Source: Apus apus | Taxonomy: Eukaryota; Chordata; Aves; Apodiformes; Apodidae | Length of the DNA: 64,000 nt | NCBI RefSeq assembly: GCF_020740795.1 | Contig: NC_067301.1 | Coordinates: forward strand, 5,952,001-6,016,000 | Direction: 5' to 3' | In this document: positions 26,053 through 40,000 of the stretch, piece by piece | Numbering within the stretch: position 1 is the stretch's first letter | Layout of the letters: every line of letters begins with the position of its first letter | Notes under the pieces: model-generated | Database searches by the model: none | What the model saw: only the letters and a program-made list of their open reading frames with translations | What the model was told of the DNA's origin: nothing | Position numbers and translations under genes: made by a program

Positions 26053-26724
26053 TGGTCTGCTATAAATTAGGGCAGGGAACGAAGCTCCCAGCAATTGCTG
26101 GGTTGGGCTGGGGCTGGGGAAGGGACTTGGCTGCACGATGGTGAAATCTGCCCACCATGGAGAACAACTTGGCCAGGCTTCCATGGAATAGTGGTCACAT
26201 CTGGCCACCTTTGAGCTTTAAGCAGCAAGAAGCAGAGATGGGGCCAGTGATGGTTCCAGGTGTCCCAGGGTTTGGGAGGGTTCTTCCCTCTCTTCCTTTC
26301 AAGAGGGTTGTGGCAAGGACAGGTCTTGGCCATGGCTCCTGGGCTAGATGCTGCAGGAGCCCCTGGTACAAACCCACCAGCTTGGAGGGTGGGTTAGAAG
26401 GTCCATAAAGGAGCAAGACTCCAAGCCATTGGTCTCAAAGGCTGTGGTCCAGAACCAACAGAGGAGTCTCCTGTGGAGGAGGAAGGATCTAGCTTTTCAG
26501 CAGGGAATAAAATTAATTATGCTGGAGATCTCTGTTGGGTGTCAAGTGCAAGGAACGTGTCCTTCAGCCCATCCTGCCCCTGTCCTGCCTGTGGGGCTCC
26601 CCAGGGATGCTGCAAGCTGCCAGGGACCATGCTGACACCCTCTGGGACCCACACAGGCACCTTGGGGATGGGATGGGGCTGGAGCCCCAGTTTGGGACCT
26701 GAAGGAAGGTTGGAGCAAGGTGGG

Positions 26725-26945
26725 GTTGGTCTCTTCTCCCCAGTCACAAGGGATGGGACAAGAGGAAACGGCCTCAAGTTGCACCAGGGGAGGCTGAGGT
26801 TGGATCTGGGGAACAATTTCTTCCTGGCAAGGGTTGTCAGGTCCTGGCTGCCCAGGGCAGGGGGGGGAGTCCCCACCCCTGGAGGGGTTTCCAAGCCCTG
26901 GAGATGGTGCTGAGGGACATGCTAGTGGTGGCTTTGGCAACTCTG
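26725..26945 (+). mobile_element. CR1 3' fragment of a second subfamily
   Basis: Matches the CR1 type containing GGGACAAGAGGAAACGGCCTC, GGTTGGATCTGGGGAACAAT and GGTGCTGAGGGACATG; it stops before the tail. Confidence 0.8.
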
Positions 26946-27307
26946 AGATGGCTGCAGCCAGGCAGGAGCTGCAGAAGAGCAGCAGCTCAGGGCTGGGCAG
27001 GGGCAGCCAAACCAGGACGGGGGTCCTGCTCTGGGAACAGGGCCTGGAACCAGAAGAAACTGGGATCAGTGGGAACTGCTGCAGCTGGAGGTGCTGCTCC
27101 AGTTAAAAGCAGAGGGCATCCTGCTGCCCGGGGGGGCCACACCAAGTGCTGAGCAGGGGGTCTGCCCAGCCTGCTGCCCCTTGCTCTCACCCCCCCGACC
27201 CCCCCAGCAGCACAGGAGCTGGGCTCCTTGGAGGTGGCTCCTTGAGGACACGGCTCCCTGCTCCTGCACCCCAGGGGAGCTGCTGGAGCCTCTCCCCCTC
27301 ACCCTCC

Positions 27308-28054
27308 CTACACGCTGCTGGGGTTGTAGCAGAGCAGGTTGAACTCCAGGGTCTCATCCCAGTGGCGGAGCAGGACAAAGAGCTGCTGGGCTGCAGCTTT
27401 CACAGCGGCCAGGCTGGATCCCGCTGGGAATTCCTGCTGGCTCAGCCACAGGTTGGCTTTGGCAGCCACCAGCTCCCACTCGATGAAGTAGGAAGCTGAG
27501 CTGTGCTCCAGCCAGGCCAGGGCCACCGCCGTGGCCCACAGCATCCCCTCGGGCTCCGTCTGCTGCTGCAGCTCCACGTCCAGGAGCAGCTCTTGGACCT
27601 CAGGTTCATCCAGCTCCAAGCTGCTGCTGCTTTGCCACCGGGCAGAGGCTGGCGTGCTCTCCGGGCTGGAGAAGCGACGGATGGTGATGGATGGTGGGGA
27701 TGGTTCCTTCTCAGCTTTCAGGGCTCTGGAGAGGTTCTCCACCGCGCTGCCCGAGGCGTGGCGGAGGCGCCCGGTGGCCTCCAGCTGGCTGCTGGTTCCT
27801 TCCAGCACCACTCCCAGAGGGACCTCTCTGGTGGTGGGACTCTTCCCATGGCCATCAGGAGCCAGGAGCTGCTGGTTGGAGCTGAGGCTTTTCTGCTCCC
27901 CGGAGGGGCCGGTCTTCTTGGTGCTGGAGGGGCTGAGGGCCAGGCGGTGGCAGGCGAAGGGAGATGTCCACTTCAGCTTCTCCATGGGGATGTTGACAGC
28001 GTGGCAGAAGGCTGAGTTCATCAGGAAGGCACCACAGGCCAGCTGCAGAGATGC
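27308..28054 (-). CDS. VWA5B1: VWA5B1 last coding exon (exon 21)
   Basis: This 249-codon exon includes the stop (27308-27310). The acceptor TTCCTTGCAG gives [20 protein letters not shown], as in the family. Two further conserved blocks, [20 protein letters not shown] and [20 protein letters not shown], flank a variable Ser/Pro-rich linker of about 120 residues. An acceptor about 50 bp upstream (CTTCCCAG) would also stay in frame and add 17 residues. I found no AATAAA on the minus strand in the following 700 bp. Confidence 0.93.
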   Translation of the reverse strand, partial: ASLQLACGAFLMNSAFCHAVNIPMEKLKWTSPFACHRLALSPSSTKKTGPSGEQKSLSSNQQLLAPDGHGKSPTTREVPLGVVLEGTSSQLEATGRLRHASGSAVENLSRALKAEKEPSPPSITIRRFSSPESTPASARWQSSSSLELDEPEVQELLLDVELQQQTEPEGMLWATAVALAWLEHSSASYFIEWELVAAKANLWLSQQEFPAGSSLAAVKAAAQQLFVLLRHWDETLEFNLLCYNPSSV

Positions 28055-31000
28055 CTGCAAGGAACAGTGGGCAAGGAAGCTCTGAGACACCACCCAGTTC
28101 TGGGAAGTTGAGGAAAAAAGCCTGAGTGAGTGGAGCAGCTCTCCAGCTCCACTGGAGATGGTTGTCAAAGACAGTGAGAGGCAGGATCCAGGGGGTTCCT
28201 CCTGCCCTCTGCCCCCCTGCAGTGACCAGGCAACCTGGGCAGGAGCTGCTCACCAGGGGAAGGTAGTCAATGTTCTCGTTGTCGCCCTCAGAGCTGGATT
28301 CACTCCCTCTGCTTGGAGATTTACTCATGAAGCCCTTGGCAGCTCGGGTCAGCAGCCGGGTTTTATTGAAGGTCAGCCTGCAGGAAGGACAACCAGGTGG
28401 TCATCGCCTCCTCAAAACCCACCCTCCCCTCCAAACACCAGTCCACAGGCAGTGGCATCAGGCTGGGTCCCAGCTCTGGCTGCTGACCCTGGGGTGTCCC
28501 TCCTCTCCCCCCAGTCGGTGCTGGTGTCCAACCCATGGAGGTGCAAGACACCTGCCGAGGTCAGAGGAAGGTGGTGCCCGTACCTGGCAGCAAAGAGGCT
28601 CTCGATGGACTTCTGGGCTTGTGCAGAGGAAGCAGACAGGCTCTGTGGCAGCCCTGGGAGGGAACACAAAGCTGGGGTAACACCAGGGGCTCCAGGAGAG
28701 CAAAAGGGAACATGCAGGGACATGGGGTGGCTTGTTCTGCTGCTGAGTTTTGGCAAAATCCTTCCTCTCGCCTCACTTTTCCTACATGGGGGATGAAATT
28801 CCCTCACCACAAACGACCAGGGGACAACTTAAACCAAAGACCCCACCAGGCTCTGTCCTTCCAACCCAGGAGGAGTCAGGCCTTGTGCTCACAGGTCTAA
28901 TTTCAAGCCATTAGGCTTCATTAAAAGCCCCCCAAAACTCAGCGGAAGCATTTGGAGAAGAGCCCAAAGCCCCGGACTCGAGGCACCTGCACCCCAAGTC
29001 CCAGCAGCTCTTTGTCCTACCTGGGGTGGGACTGGAGGAGGAAGGGGTGCTGCAGGGTGCCAGGCAGCTCTCCTCTGCACCTGCAACAGAGGAACCCACA
29101 TCAGCCACCCTGCCCAAGCCCAGCCCTCCCTCAGCCCCACGTCAGGAGAGATCTGAGTTCAGCTGCAGAGCTGCCCACGCCAGACAAGGTCCAATCCAGC
29201 CCATCTTCACCAGCAGAGGATTTGGTGCCAAGCAAGTGCCTGACAGGCCTCTAATCACACCCAGCTTCATCCCTGGTGTTACCCACCTTGCAGCTGCCAA
29301 TTCACTGCCAAGCACCCTCAGCAGCTGCTGCTGCAGGTTTGGGAGTTTCAGGGGAAATTGCAGCTTCTTCCCCCTTTGAGGAGATGGGCTCCAGCCAGAC
29401 ACGGGTCTGGTGAGCACCACGGCCCGAGAGGGGAGCAGAAGAAAGTAAGAGCAGAGATTCTGTTCCTTCGTAGACCACTGGGCTCTGTGATAGCAAGGAG
29501 GAGGAAAAAAAACCAACCCAGGGAATCTTACTCGTGCTGTGAAATCCAGCATCTCCATTCTGGCCACCAGCTGAGTGGGGACGTCCAGGGGAGAAGCCAC
29601 GATGTCTTCTGCTGCCTGAGCTGAGGCTCCTCTGGCTCCCTGCCCTGGGTGCTGCCCCTTGGCAGGAGAGAGGGAATCGCCAGCGTTAGAGGGACAGAAA
29701 CACACGTGATGGCAACAAGACCCACAGACTGGAGAGCTTGGCCACCTCTGGGCACCCAGACCTAAGAGGAGACCTTTTGGCCATGGGGAAGGGGTTCTTG
29801 CCACCAAGAGCAGCAGGCACACCTGGGGCGTGCAGCTCTGGGGCCAAACTGAGCCCTGGATTCACAGGGTTTGCCCTGAATGAGGTTTCTGAGGTGACTC
29901 CCTCCCTGCCAGGAGCAGGTTCCACCCCTGGGTGCCCCAGGGTACCTGTGTGGGGGTACTCCACCACTGTGGGCAGGTAGGTGTTGGTGCTCAGGTCCAC
30001 GGGCAGGAAGGCTGTGTACTTGCTGATGACACTGCAGGCCTTGCTGGTGTGGACAGCGTTGAGCTGGTACCTCCTCCCAGACCCTGGCACAGCAGAGACA
30101 CCAGGGCTGGAGTCCATGGCCCCCCGTGGGTTCCACCAGCCCCTCAGACCCAGCTCCCAGACCCACCCCCAAGACTCTCTCCCTCTAAACTCTGCCTGCT
30201 GCTCCTTCTGCTCTGGTTTTGCATGCACAGATGCACTTGGCATCTGTTTGACAAGACCCAGGGGCAGGTGCAGCCCAGAGCAGTGACGTGTGGCTGCTGT
30301 TGGACCCTCTGAGTCTGATGCCACCTCGCAGCCCCAGGTGGCTGACTCCTCAAAAATAGAATAAAGGGATTGTTTGGGTTGGAAAAGACCTTTAAGGTCA
30401 TCCAGTCCAACCATTAACCCACCACTAACCCATGTCCCTCAGCACCATCTCCAGGGCTTTTAAACCCCTCCAGGGATGGGGACTCCCCCCCTGCCCTGGG
30501 CAGCCTGGGCCTGACAACCCTTGCCAGGAAGGAATTGTTCCCCAGATCCAACCCCAACCTCCCCTGGCACAACTTGAGGCCGTTTCCTCTTGTCCCATCC
30601 CTTGTTCCTGGGGAGCAGAGCCCGACCCCCCTGGCTCCAACCTCCTCTCAGGCAGTTGCAGAGAAACTCTCCAGCCCCTCAATGTCCTTCTTGCCATGAA
30701 ACTGACCCCAGGACTCAAGGGGTGGCCTCACATGTGCCGAGCACGGGGGAAATAACAACTGTCCCCCAACACAGGGAGCAGAGGAACACAAAGGAGCTTG
30801 AGTGGGTTCATGTGCACAGAGGCTGAGAAGCAGGAGAAAAGCCCAAGGCATCTGGAGGGGACTGTCATTTGAGAACTGTGTGAGATGGAAATTCTTCCCT
30901 GTGAGGGAGGTGAGAGCCTGGCCCAGGTTGCCCAGGGAAGCTGTGGCTGCCCCATCCCTGGCAGTGTTGAAGGGCAGGTTGGATGGGGCTTGGAGCAGCC

Positions 31001-34000
31001 TGGGCTGGTGGGAGGTGTCCCTGCCCATGCAGGGGGTTGGGACTACATGATCTTTAAGATCCCTCCCAACTCAAACCATTCCATGATTCTATATTTCCCC
31101 ACTGCCTGGCCTGGAATGGAGGCTGCTGAAGCTACTGAGAAGCCCCGTGTGAGGCAGGGCAGGGGCTGCTCCAGGCTGCCCAGGAGCTGCACGTTACCAT
31201 GCTCGATCTCACTCTCCTTCTCGGCGAGCTGCTCGAAGTCCCTGATGACAGACCTGGCTGCCAGGTGGTGGAAGGTCTCGTTCCACAGGTCTGTGTCATC
31301 CTCCACCAGGCTCTCCCGCTCTTGGAAGAGCGGGTGGATATCGAAGGTGACCTCCCACTGCACGGGCTCGTTGCTTCTCAGCCCCTTCACCACCACCTTG
31401 CAGAGGGCCCTGGGGGAGCACGGGGAGCCGTGGGAAGTGCTGAAGTCCAAGTCCTGCTGCTCCCAGTCTGAGGAGGTCTCTGTTTCAAATGTGAAGGAAG
31501 GATGCTGGGCAGACTCTGCAGAGGGGAGAGGGAAGTAATTAATCACATCCATGGGAGCTGAATTCCCCACTGTCCCCATGAAACCATAACCAGAAGACTA
31601 TGGAGGGACCTTAGAGCACCTTCCAGTGCCTGAAAGGGCTCCAGGAAAGCTGGGGAGGGACTTGGGGCAAGGGCAGGGAGGGATGGGATGAGGGGGATGG
31701 ATGAAAAGTGGGAGAGGGGAGATTTAGGTTGGACATGAGGAGGAAATTCTGGGCTGTGAGGGTGGTGAGACCCTGGCCCAGGTTGCCCAGGGAAGCTGTG
31801 GCTGCCCCATCCCTGGCAGTGTTGAAGGGCAGGTTGGATGGGGCTTGGAGCAACCTGGGCTGGTGGGAGGTGTCCCTGCCCATGCAGGGGGTTGGGACTG
31901 GAAGAGCATTAAAGTCCCTCCAACCCAAACCACTCTGGGATTCTCTGCTAACACCTCCCAGTTTTCACAGGGTGGCACCAAACATGACACAACACCCCCA
32001 AAACCCCACCACGGCTGGAGAGCCTGGTGCTGCCTCCCTCTTTGCTCAGTTACCCATGTCCCCAGGGCTCCTGCTGTCTGACGAAGACCTCAGGCCACCT
32101 CTGGCCTCCAGAGCTCCCAAGCCCCTTCCTGGGACCACTTGCTGCAGCCCCTCGGGGGCTGGGGGGGACTCAGCCTCGTGGCAGAAGGACAAGAGGTTCC
32201 TCTGGAGCAGGGACGGCCGCCGGGCACCAGCACCTCGGGTCCTCGTGGCAGAGACTGTGAAGGGCTGAGGGCAGAGCAGAGGTCAGGGCTGGAGCTCACA
32301 TGGACCTGCTCCATCCCTCCTGCTCCCATCTGCTCCCTGCTCCATCCCTCCTGCTCCCATCTGCTCCCTGCCCCATCCCAGGGTGAGGTTCAACCCTGCC
32401 CCAACATGGGTCCCTCCTTACTCAGCCCCAGCAGAGCCCTCCATCAGACCTGCTGGGTGTCCCCAAGGGACCCTGGCCCCAGGGGCTCCTTCCCCAGACA
32501 GGCAGAAGGTGAAAGATGAGGTTCATCCCTCCAGACACTTTAATGACTTCACTTGGGAATCAAAGGAAAGAAGAGAGACAGGAAGATCAAGAACCAGTTG
32601 CTTAGTAACAGAAGGAGAGAGGCACAGGGGATGGGGAGGAGGGAATTTTTATCTTTTCTTTTCTTTTTTCATAACAAGACTGTTTCTCCACTTTCAGGAG
32701 ACATGATTTCCCCCTCCACCATCTCTGGTGCCACATCCTGCGTGGATGTCCCTCTCTGTGGCTGGCAGAGACCCTGAGCTCCAGCTGTGTCTCTCCCCAT
32801 CCCCAGGGCTGTGGGAAGGTGCCCCTAAATCCAAGGGTCTCTCTGTCTTCCTAGCACGACATTAGTGAGGGACAGAGGTGGTAGAAAGTCCCAGTGATGG
32901 ATGGACAGGTGCTTTCTCTGGGTGGCAGGTGAGAACGTGGCCCCCATCACCCCTGAATCTTTATGTTTTCTGAAACCAGCAGCAAAAATGGGAGGCAGGC
33001 AGCTCCAGGAGTTACTTACCAGGCTAGGATTGAGATATCTAAAAGCAAACTGGTCACAGAAGCCCTTGCCAGACCTTTCCCATTCCAAACTTCTTCCTTC
33101 TCCTATCCCAGCCCTCCTCCCAGCCTGAGGAATCCAGCCAGGAACGGAGCTGGGGCTTTGAGCTGCCCATCGTGAGCTCTAACCTTTCCTGCCCAGCACG
33201 GTGCATGTGAAGATGAGCTGAGGGCTCATGTTCACACCCTCGAAAATGTCAAGCCCTGGCAGGAAGCCTGGGAGCTGGGAGAGGAGCTGGGAGAGCTGCT
33301 GGGAGAGTTACTGGGAGCTGGGAGAGTTGCTGGGAGAGCTGCTGGGAGCTGGGGGAGCTGCTGGGAGAGTTGCTGGGAGCTGGGAGAGGAGCTGGGAGAG
33401 CTGCTGGGAGCTGGGGGAGCTGAGGGAGCTGCTGGGAGCTGGGAGAGGAGCTGGGAGAGCTGCTGGGAGCTGGGAGAGGAGCTGGGAGAGCTGCTGGGAG
33501 CTGGGAGAGGAGCTGGGAGAGCTGCTGGGAGCTGGGGGAGCTGAGGGAGCTGCTGGGAGCCCTCGCAGCACCGGGGAGAGCAAAGCCAGGCTGCGATGGT
33601 TGCTGCGCTCCCTCAGCTGCTCCCTCCCTCCCTCAGCTGCTCCCTGCCCTCCGGAGGGAGCCGTTTTCCTCCTCTGCCTCGGTGCCGAGCGCCCCAGGGG
33701 CGGGAGGGTGCTGTGTGGGCACTGGCAGTGCAGTCGGGGTCAAAAGACCCCTGAAACCTGCCCCTGGCTGCCCCTCCCCAGGCGATGCTGCTCAGCACCC
33801 TGGCTGCTGCAGCCGGAGGGTCCAGCTCTCACCCTGCCTTGGAGCTCCAGTTCTCCTTCCCCTGCAGCCCCTTTTCCCCTCCAGCCCCCCCCCCCCCTTC
33901 CCCCAACCCAGCTCTAACCCGCAGCAGAGGAGAAACCAAAGCCCCAGACATCATCCCTGCTCCCAGTTTCCATGGGAACCGAAGTGCTGCTGGTCCTCCC

Positions 34001-37000
34001 AGCCCTGCAGATGCTGCTTTCAGAGCAGAGCGTCCAGGCGAGGCTGAGGATGGGAGGAAACCATCCCCACCCTTCTACAGAGCAGCTGAAAAACCTTCCC
34101 AAATTTCACCTGCTACCTGCTGCAGGCAGGGGACAACCCACTTCTTGGCAGATGTGTCATCACACAGCTCTGTGTCTCAGGTGCACGTGAGCTGTGGGTT
34201 CTAGCTGGAGCAGCTGGGATGGACGTGAGCCCAGGTGGCCTGGGAGGCCACCAGCATCCTGGCTTGTGTCAGCACTGGAGTGGGCAGCAGGAGCAGGGCA
34301 GGGATTGTCTCTCTGTGCTGGGCACTGGGGAGGGGACACCTCAAAACCTGGGGTCAGGTCTGGGCCCCTCAGGACAAGGAGATGGAGGGGCTGGAGCGTG
34401 TCCAGGGAAGGGCAAGGGAGCTGGGGAAGGGGCTGGAGCACAAGTGTGAGGAGGAGCAGCTGAGGGAGCTGGGGGTGTCCAGCCTGGAGACAAGGAGGTG
34501 AGGGGAGACCTGCTGGCTCTGCAGCTGCCTGAGAGGAGGTTGGAGCCAGGGGGGTCGGGCTCTGCTCCCCAGGAACAAGCGACAGGACAAGAGGGAACGG
34601 CCTCAAGTTGTGCCAGGGGAGGTTTAGGTTGGATCTGGGGAACAATTCCTTCCTGGCAAGGGTTGTCAGGGCCTGGCCCAGGCTGCCCAGGGCAGGGGGG
34701 GGGTTTCAAAGCTGTGTAGACGTGATGCTGTGACATGTTAGTGATGGGGATGATCAAAAAGGTCTTTTCCAACCAAAACAATCCCACGATTCTATGATCC
34801 TGTATCTATCAGGACCAGTGTGAACCAGGCTTTTTTCCCTTGTGCAGCTGAGATTTTCCTGCTGCTGGACACTGGGCTCAGCCTGCAGGCAAAGCCTCTC
34901 TGGGGGTCACCTACCTGGAAATCCACCTGCCAGGGCTCAGGGCTGACCTGCTGCAGGTCCTGCAGGTGGGTCTTGCGAAGGGGGTTTCTCACCAGGTCAG
35001 TGCCAGGATCACTGCCCGTGGGCACCTTCTTGCAGGGCTCGTGGTCAGCAATCTGTGTGGTGCTGTAGGCCCTTCTCCTGGAGGAAGCCTTCCCATCCAT
35101 CCCTGTACGGTGGGAGAAAGGATCAGCTCCACTCTGGAGCAGGACCATCCAGCACCACCCACCCTTGGCTCCCAGTGGGTCCTCCTGGGGCAGGAGGGGC
35201 CACACTCAGCCCTGCTTGGTTTTAAGCAAAGCAACTAAACCACAAAAGGAACAAAAACCCACCCACAACAAAACCCACACTCAAAACTCCTGGGGCCGTC
35301 AGGAGAGCAGACTGGGGAGGTTTTGTCTGAGCAGTTTTCAGCCAGAAAAAAGCCTGACTGCATTTCCCTCCACCTCCCTGGAGAAGACAAAGGGGTTTAC
35401 TAATTAAATTCCATGAGCTCAGACATTCTCCTGTCAGAGAGAGTGTCAGGTTTCATTCCGGCAGGCAAGAGCTTCACGTTGCTTTTGACAAGGGTGACGG
35501 GAGGTGCAGGATCTCTGAGAAGAAGAGCAGAACATCCCGTGGCTTGCAGAGGGGTTGCCTTGCAAGCACGGAGATGCCACCAGCTCGGGGCTGCAAGCAG
35601 CGGGGCCGTGCTGGGTGTTGCTGTCACCAACACCCAGCTGAGCTGCCGTGGCCGGGGGTGACACCTCGGGGACAGGGTTTTGGAGCTATTTCCCCCCCCC
35701 TCTTGGTCTCAAAGTGCAATTGTCAGGGCTTAAGTGACTGCTTTGCAGGCCCAGGGACAAGACCACCTCACCCTTTTCTCCACACACCAGCTTGGGAAGT
35801 TTGTAAATCATTACGTGGGCAAAGCTAGAGGTGCTTTGGGAACAGAAATCTCCAGGGAAGGAACTTCTTCAGGGCTCCCTCCATCTCCTCGACACTTTTG
35901 GATAAAGCCTTTCAAGCCAACAGCTTTGCTGGAGCCTCCAGAGACGGCTCATCCCTCCCACAACCCCCTCCAGGTCTTTGCGAGGGGACGAAGAGGTCAG
36001 AGAAGCAAACGAGCCCTTGAGCTTCACGAGAAAAGACCAGAGCATCGAACCCCAGGCGTGTGCCGAGGGAAATCTGACCGGTGTGGGTGTCGGGGTCCCC
36101 CCCGGGGTCCCTGCCCCCCTGCTCGGCGGGGCAGCCGCTCTCCCCGGCTCCGCGCTGGGTCCAGCTCTCCCCGCTCCCTCCCTCCTCCTGGGAGTGAAAG
36201 AAAACGGAGCTGCCCGACTCCTGGGACCTCATGGTGCTGTAACGGCGCCTCTTGTCCTGGGGAGGGGGTGGGGGGAAGCAGAGAGAGAGAAAGAGAGAGA
36301 GGGGGGCCAGGTCCTACCGCTGCCCCCCGCGCCCTGCCCCGCCAGCTCCTGCTGCGCCCCGAGGTCTCACCCAGCATCTCCCTCCAGGGTGAGGGAGCAA
36401 GAGGCACCTCCTGCCCCAGGCACAAAGGAGCTTGTTCCCTGCCCCTGGGGCAGCCCCAGCAGCCAGAGGGTGGTGGTGGTGGTGGGGGGGGGGATGGACT
36501 CACGGCTCGGGGGTGGGAGAGGTACGGGGAGGTGTCACAGATGACGCCGTAGCCCACCAGGTGGTCGCCCGGGAAGAGGCAGCTGGAGCTGACGGGGGAA
36601 ACCAGGACCTCGGTGCTCTCCGGGAACACCCACTCCACCGACACGTCGCTCAGGGCCGGCGCCATCGCCTTCTTCAGAGACCTGATCATCTGAGGCAGGG
36701 AGCAGAGGGGAGAGCTCCGTGGGTTTCCCCACCAGCTGATTCCTGCCCTCAGGAATCAGGCAGGAGCCTGTTCCCCCTTAGACACCCGTCCCAGCCACCC
36801 CAGCCCCTGGGCACTGCTATGCCAAGGGCAGCAGAGCAGGTATCATAGAATCATTTAGGTTGGAAAGGACCTTTAAGATCATAGAACCATCGAATCACAG
36901 ACTGGTTTGGGTTGGAGGGCCTTCAAGATCATCCAGTCCCAACCCCCTGCACGGGCAGGGACACCTCCCACCAGCCCAGGCTGCTCCAAGCCCCATCCAA

Positions 37001-40000
37001 CCTGCCCTTCAACACTGCCAGGGATGGGGCAGCCACAGCTTCCCTGGGCAACCTGGGCCAGGCTCTCACCACCCTCACAGGGAAGAATTTCCTATCTCAC
37101 ACAGTTCCCAAATTACAGCCCCCTCCATCTGCCTCGGGCTTTTCTCCTGCTTCTGCAGCCTCCCAAGTCCTCCTCCTCAGGGCTGCCCTCAATCCATTCT
37201 GTGCCCAGCCTGGATTTCTGCTTGGGATTGCCCCAACCCACGTGCAGGACCTGCATACGGGGCTTACAAGGGCCCATCTCCAGCCTGACAAGATCATCAA
37301 GTCCAACCATAAACCCACCAAAGCACAGGGCTGACCTCACCCCATGCATTACCATGGAGCAAGGTGGGGACTTGTGGCCAGAGGTACCTTGCTCTGGTGT
37401 GAGGCAGCAACCCCTGATCCCCCCCAGCACCCAGGAAAAGCTGTTGAACTTCTCTTGTTCGAGCTCCAAACCCTGACACTCACACACCAGCCAACAGCTC
37501 TGCTGGTTTTGCCCCAGGTCCTCACTGCCACAAGCAGGAGATCAGCAATGCTCTGCGTGGAGAAGACCAATATCCATGAAGATCTCATGGACAAACCTAC
37601 CAGGGAGCCATCTACAAGAACTTCCCTGGAAAAGAACACCAGATCCAGAACAGCTCATACCCTCTCTGTTGATCCCTGCTTTTTCCCAGGCTCAGGAAGA
37701 CTCACCAGGCTGTGTTTTATAAGGCCAATAATTGATGCCTCAGACTGCAGAAGGAGCTGCACAGCCTGCAAAGCTCTTTATTAATAGCTCTCTATATTAA
37801 CAAAACCAAACCCAACAAACCTCTCTTTGCTGTCTTTGCTTTTAATTTACATCAGAAATGCTGATGCTGTTCTGTCTCAGAGAGGTTTCTGTGTGCTCCA
37901 GGTTCCTGCAGAGGGGGGTTAGTGCTGAACTCCCCCTGAGATCAAGCAGCCAGCTTTTGAGAGGTATTTAGGAGCTAAAGACCCAATTCTCCCTGGGTTT
38001 TGTCACCCAGCAGGTGACAGGCTGGCCACAGTGCTCTCAGGGGGGACAGAGCTGTTCCTGTGCCACGTCTGGAGCAGGCGAGTGTCCTCAGCCTTTCATG
38101 GGGAGGGTGGGAATGAAGAGGCTCCCTCCTTCCCTTTCAAGTTGCCTTCAACAGCCAAAGCTTTGGCAGCTTTTTTTTTTCCCCCCCTCTCCCTCAAACC
38201 CCGGGCACTTCTCGCCCAGGCTGAGCCCGACTTCAAAACTAATTGGCAGCTTTGATGCTGGCTCCTCTGCCCTGGCTGGTGTGGGAGGCAGCAGCTCCCT
38301 TTGAAGCCTGAGCCATCACTTCCCCCTGTCCCCACTCGGAGGGGGGATGCAGCCTCCCACCCCCCCAGCAGCCTGAGAGGAAGGTGCTCTGTCATCCCAC
38401 CCGCTGCAGAGTGGAGAAGCAGCAGCTGGGATGGGGAAGAAGGAGCTTTAGGGAGCCCTGGCTTCCCCCTCGCTGAACTGGAGCACCCCTAGGGCCTCCC
38501 ACTGGGGTCCCCCCAAGGGTGGGGGTCCTACCTTGGGCTGCAGCCTCTCACCCTCTGCCAGGAACTCAGCAGTGCCCCCCGACACAGCAGCCAGGCCCCC
38601 AACCAGCCTCCTGCAGGCGTTTGGTCCGATGCCGAAGCTGTAGCACCTGCAAAGGGACAGGGGGTTGTCAAGAGCCAGGGGACAAAGCCACCCCAACCTC
38701 ACCCTGCAGGTGGAAGGAACCCACCCCTTGCTTTATCCCACTGCTGGGAGGTTCTCCAGCATGGGCAGAGGAAAAGAAACTAGCTCCTCTTTGGGGGTGG
38801 CTAGCAGGGAGGTTGGGAATGGGCTGGGAAGAGAAATAGATGGACAATTGACCTTATTGTTGTGCAGCCTGGAGAAGAGAAGGCTCCAGGGAGACCTTAG
38901 AGCACCTGCCAGGGCCTGAAGGGGCTCCAGGAAAGCTGGGGAGGGGCTTGGGACAAGGGCAGGGAGGGATGGGACTAGAGGTGATGGTTTTAAACTGAAA
39001 GAGGGGAGATTGAGGTTGGACATGAGGAGGAAGGTCTTGGCTGTGAGGGTGGTGAGACCCTGGCCCAGGCTGCCCAGGGAAGCTGTGGCTGCCCCATCCC
39101 TGGCAGTGTTGAAGGGCAGGTTGGATGGGGCTTGGAGCAGCCTGGGCTGGTGGGAGGTGTCCCTGCCCATGCAGGGGGGATGGATCTAGATGGTCTTTAA
39201 GGTCCCTCCAACCCAACCCAGTCTGTGTGACTCTGTGACCCCCTCCACTCAGCTGACCTCCAGTCCCTTTCCTGAAGAGCAACCTTCAGTGGGGAGGCTC
39301 AGGGCCTTCCCAGCAGGACCCCTGCCCCTGTGTCCTCTGCAAACACAAACAAGCTCCTTCACTGCCACTTCAGCTCCTTTCCCTGCTGAGTGGCTGTGGT
39401 CAAGAGCACCAAGCACCCCATAATTATCTCTGCTCACGATTAAAATACAGCTTTTCTGAAGGAAAAGAGTAACCCCTGAAGCCTGAGGGATGGAAGAGGA
39501 ACAAGGCTTTCTTACATTTTCTTTCTGTTTCATGCCCCTTCAAGAGGCAGAGGAGAAATGAGAGCAGGCTGTCCTCAGGCTGGGAGCTGGATGCACAAAT
39601 CAGCTGCTTTTTGCATTGCTCTCTTTCAGCACATTCAATTCTGCACAGCCCCATCCTGGAAGCAGCTGGGGCTGGACCCAGATGTACTTTAAAAAAAACA
39701 ACAACCCCCCAAACCAGCAAGGAGGATTGTTCATGTGTCAATGTCTCCTAGCAGGAAGCATCAGCCGAGAGCCTGTGAAGCTGTCAGCCCAATTATCCTG
39801 CTTTTGATTGTTTCAAAAAGCATCTGAACTTCTGGGATCTGTTCCAAACCCTTTGAGGTTTTCCCCATGGCTCATCCCAACCATCTCTCAGTGCCTCAGT
39901 GGGGACATCTGTGAGATGGAGCTGTGCTCCAGGAGAAGAACGTCCCCCAGGCTTTCCACCCCTCTACCTGGTGGAGCAGGAATGGCTTCTCAGCAGCTCC

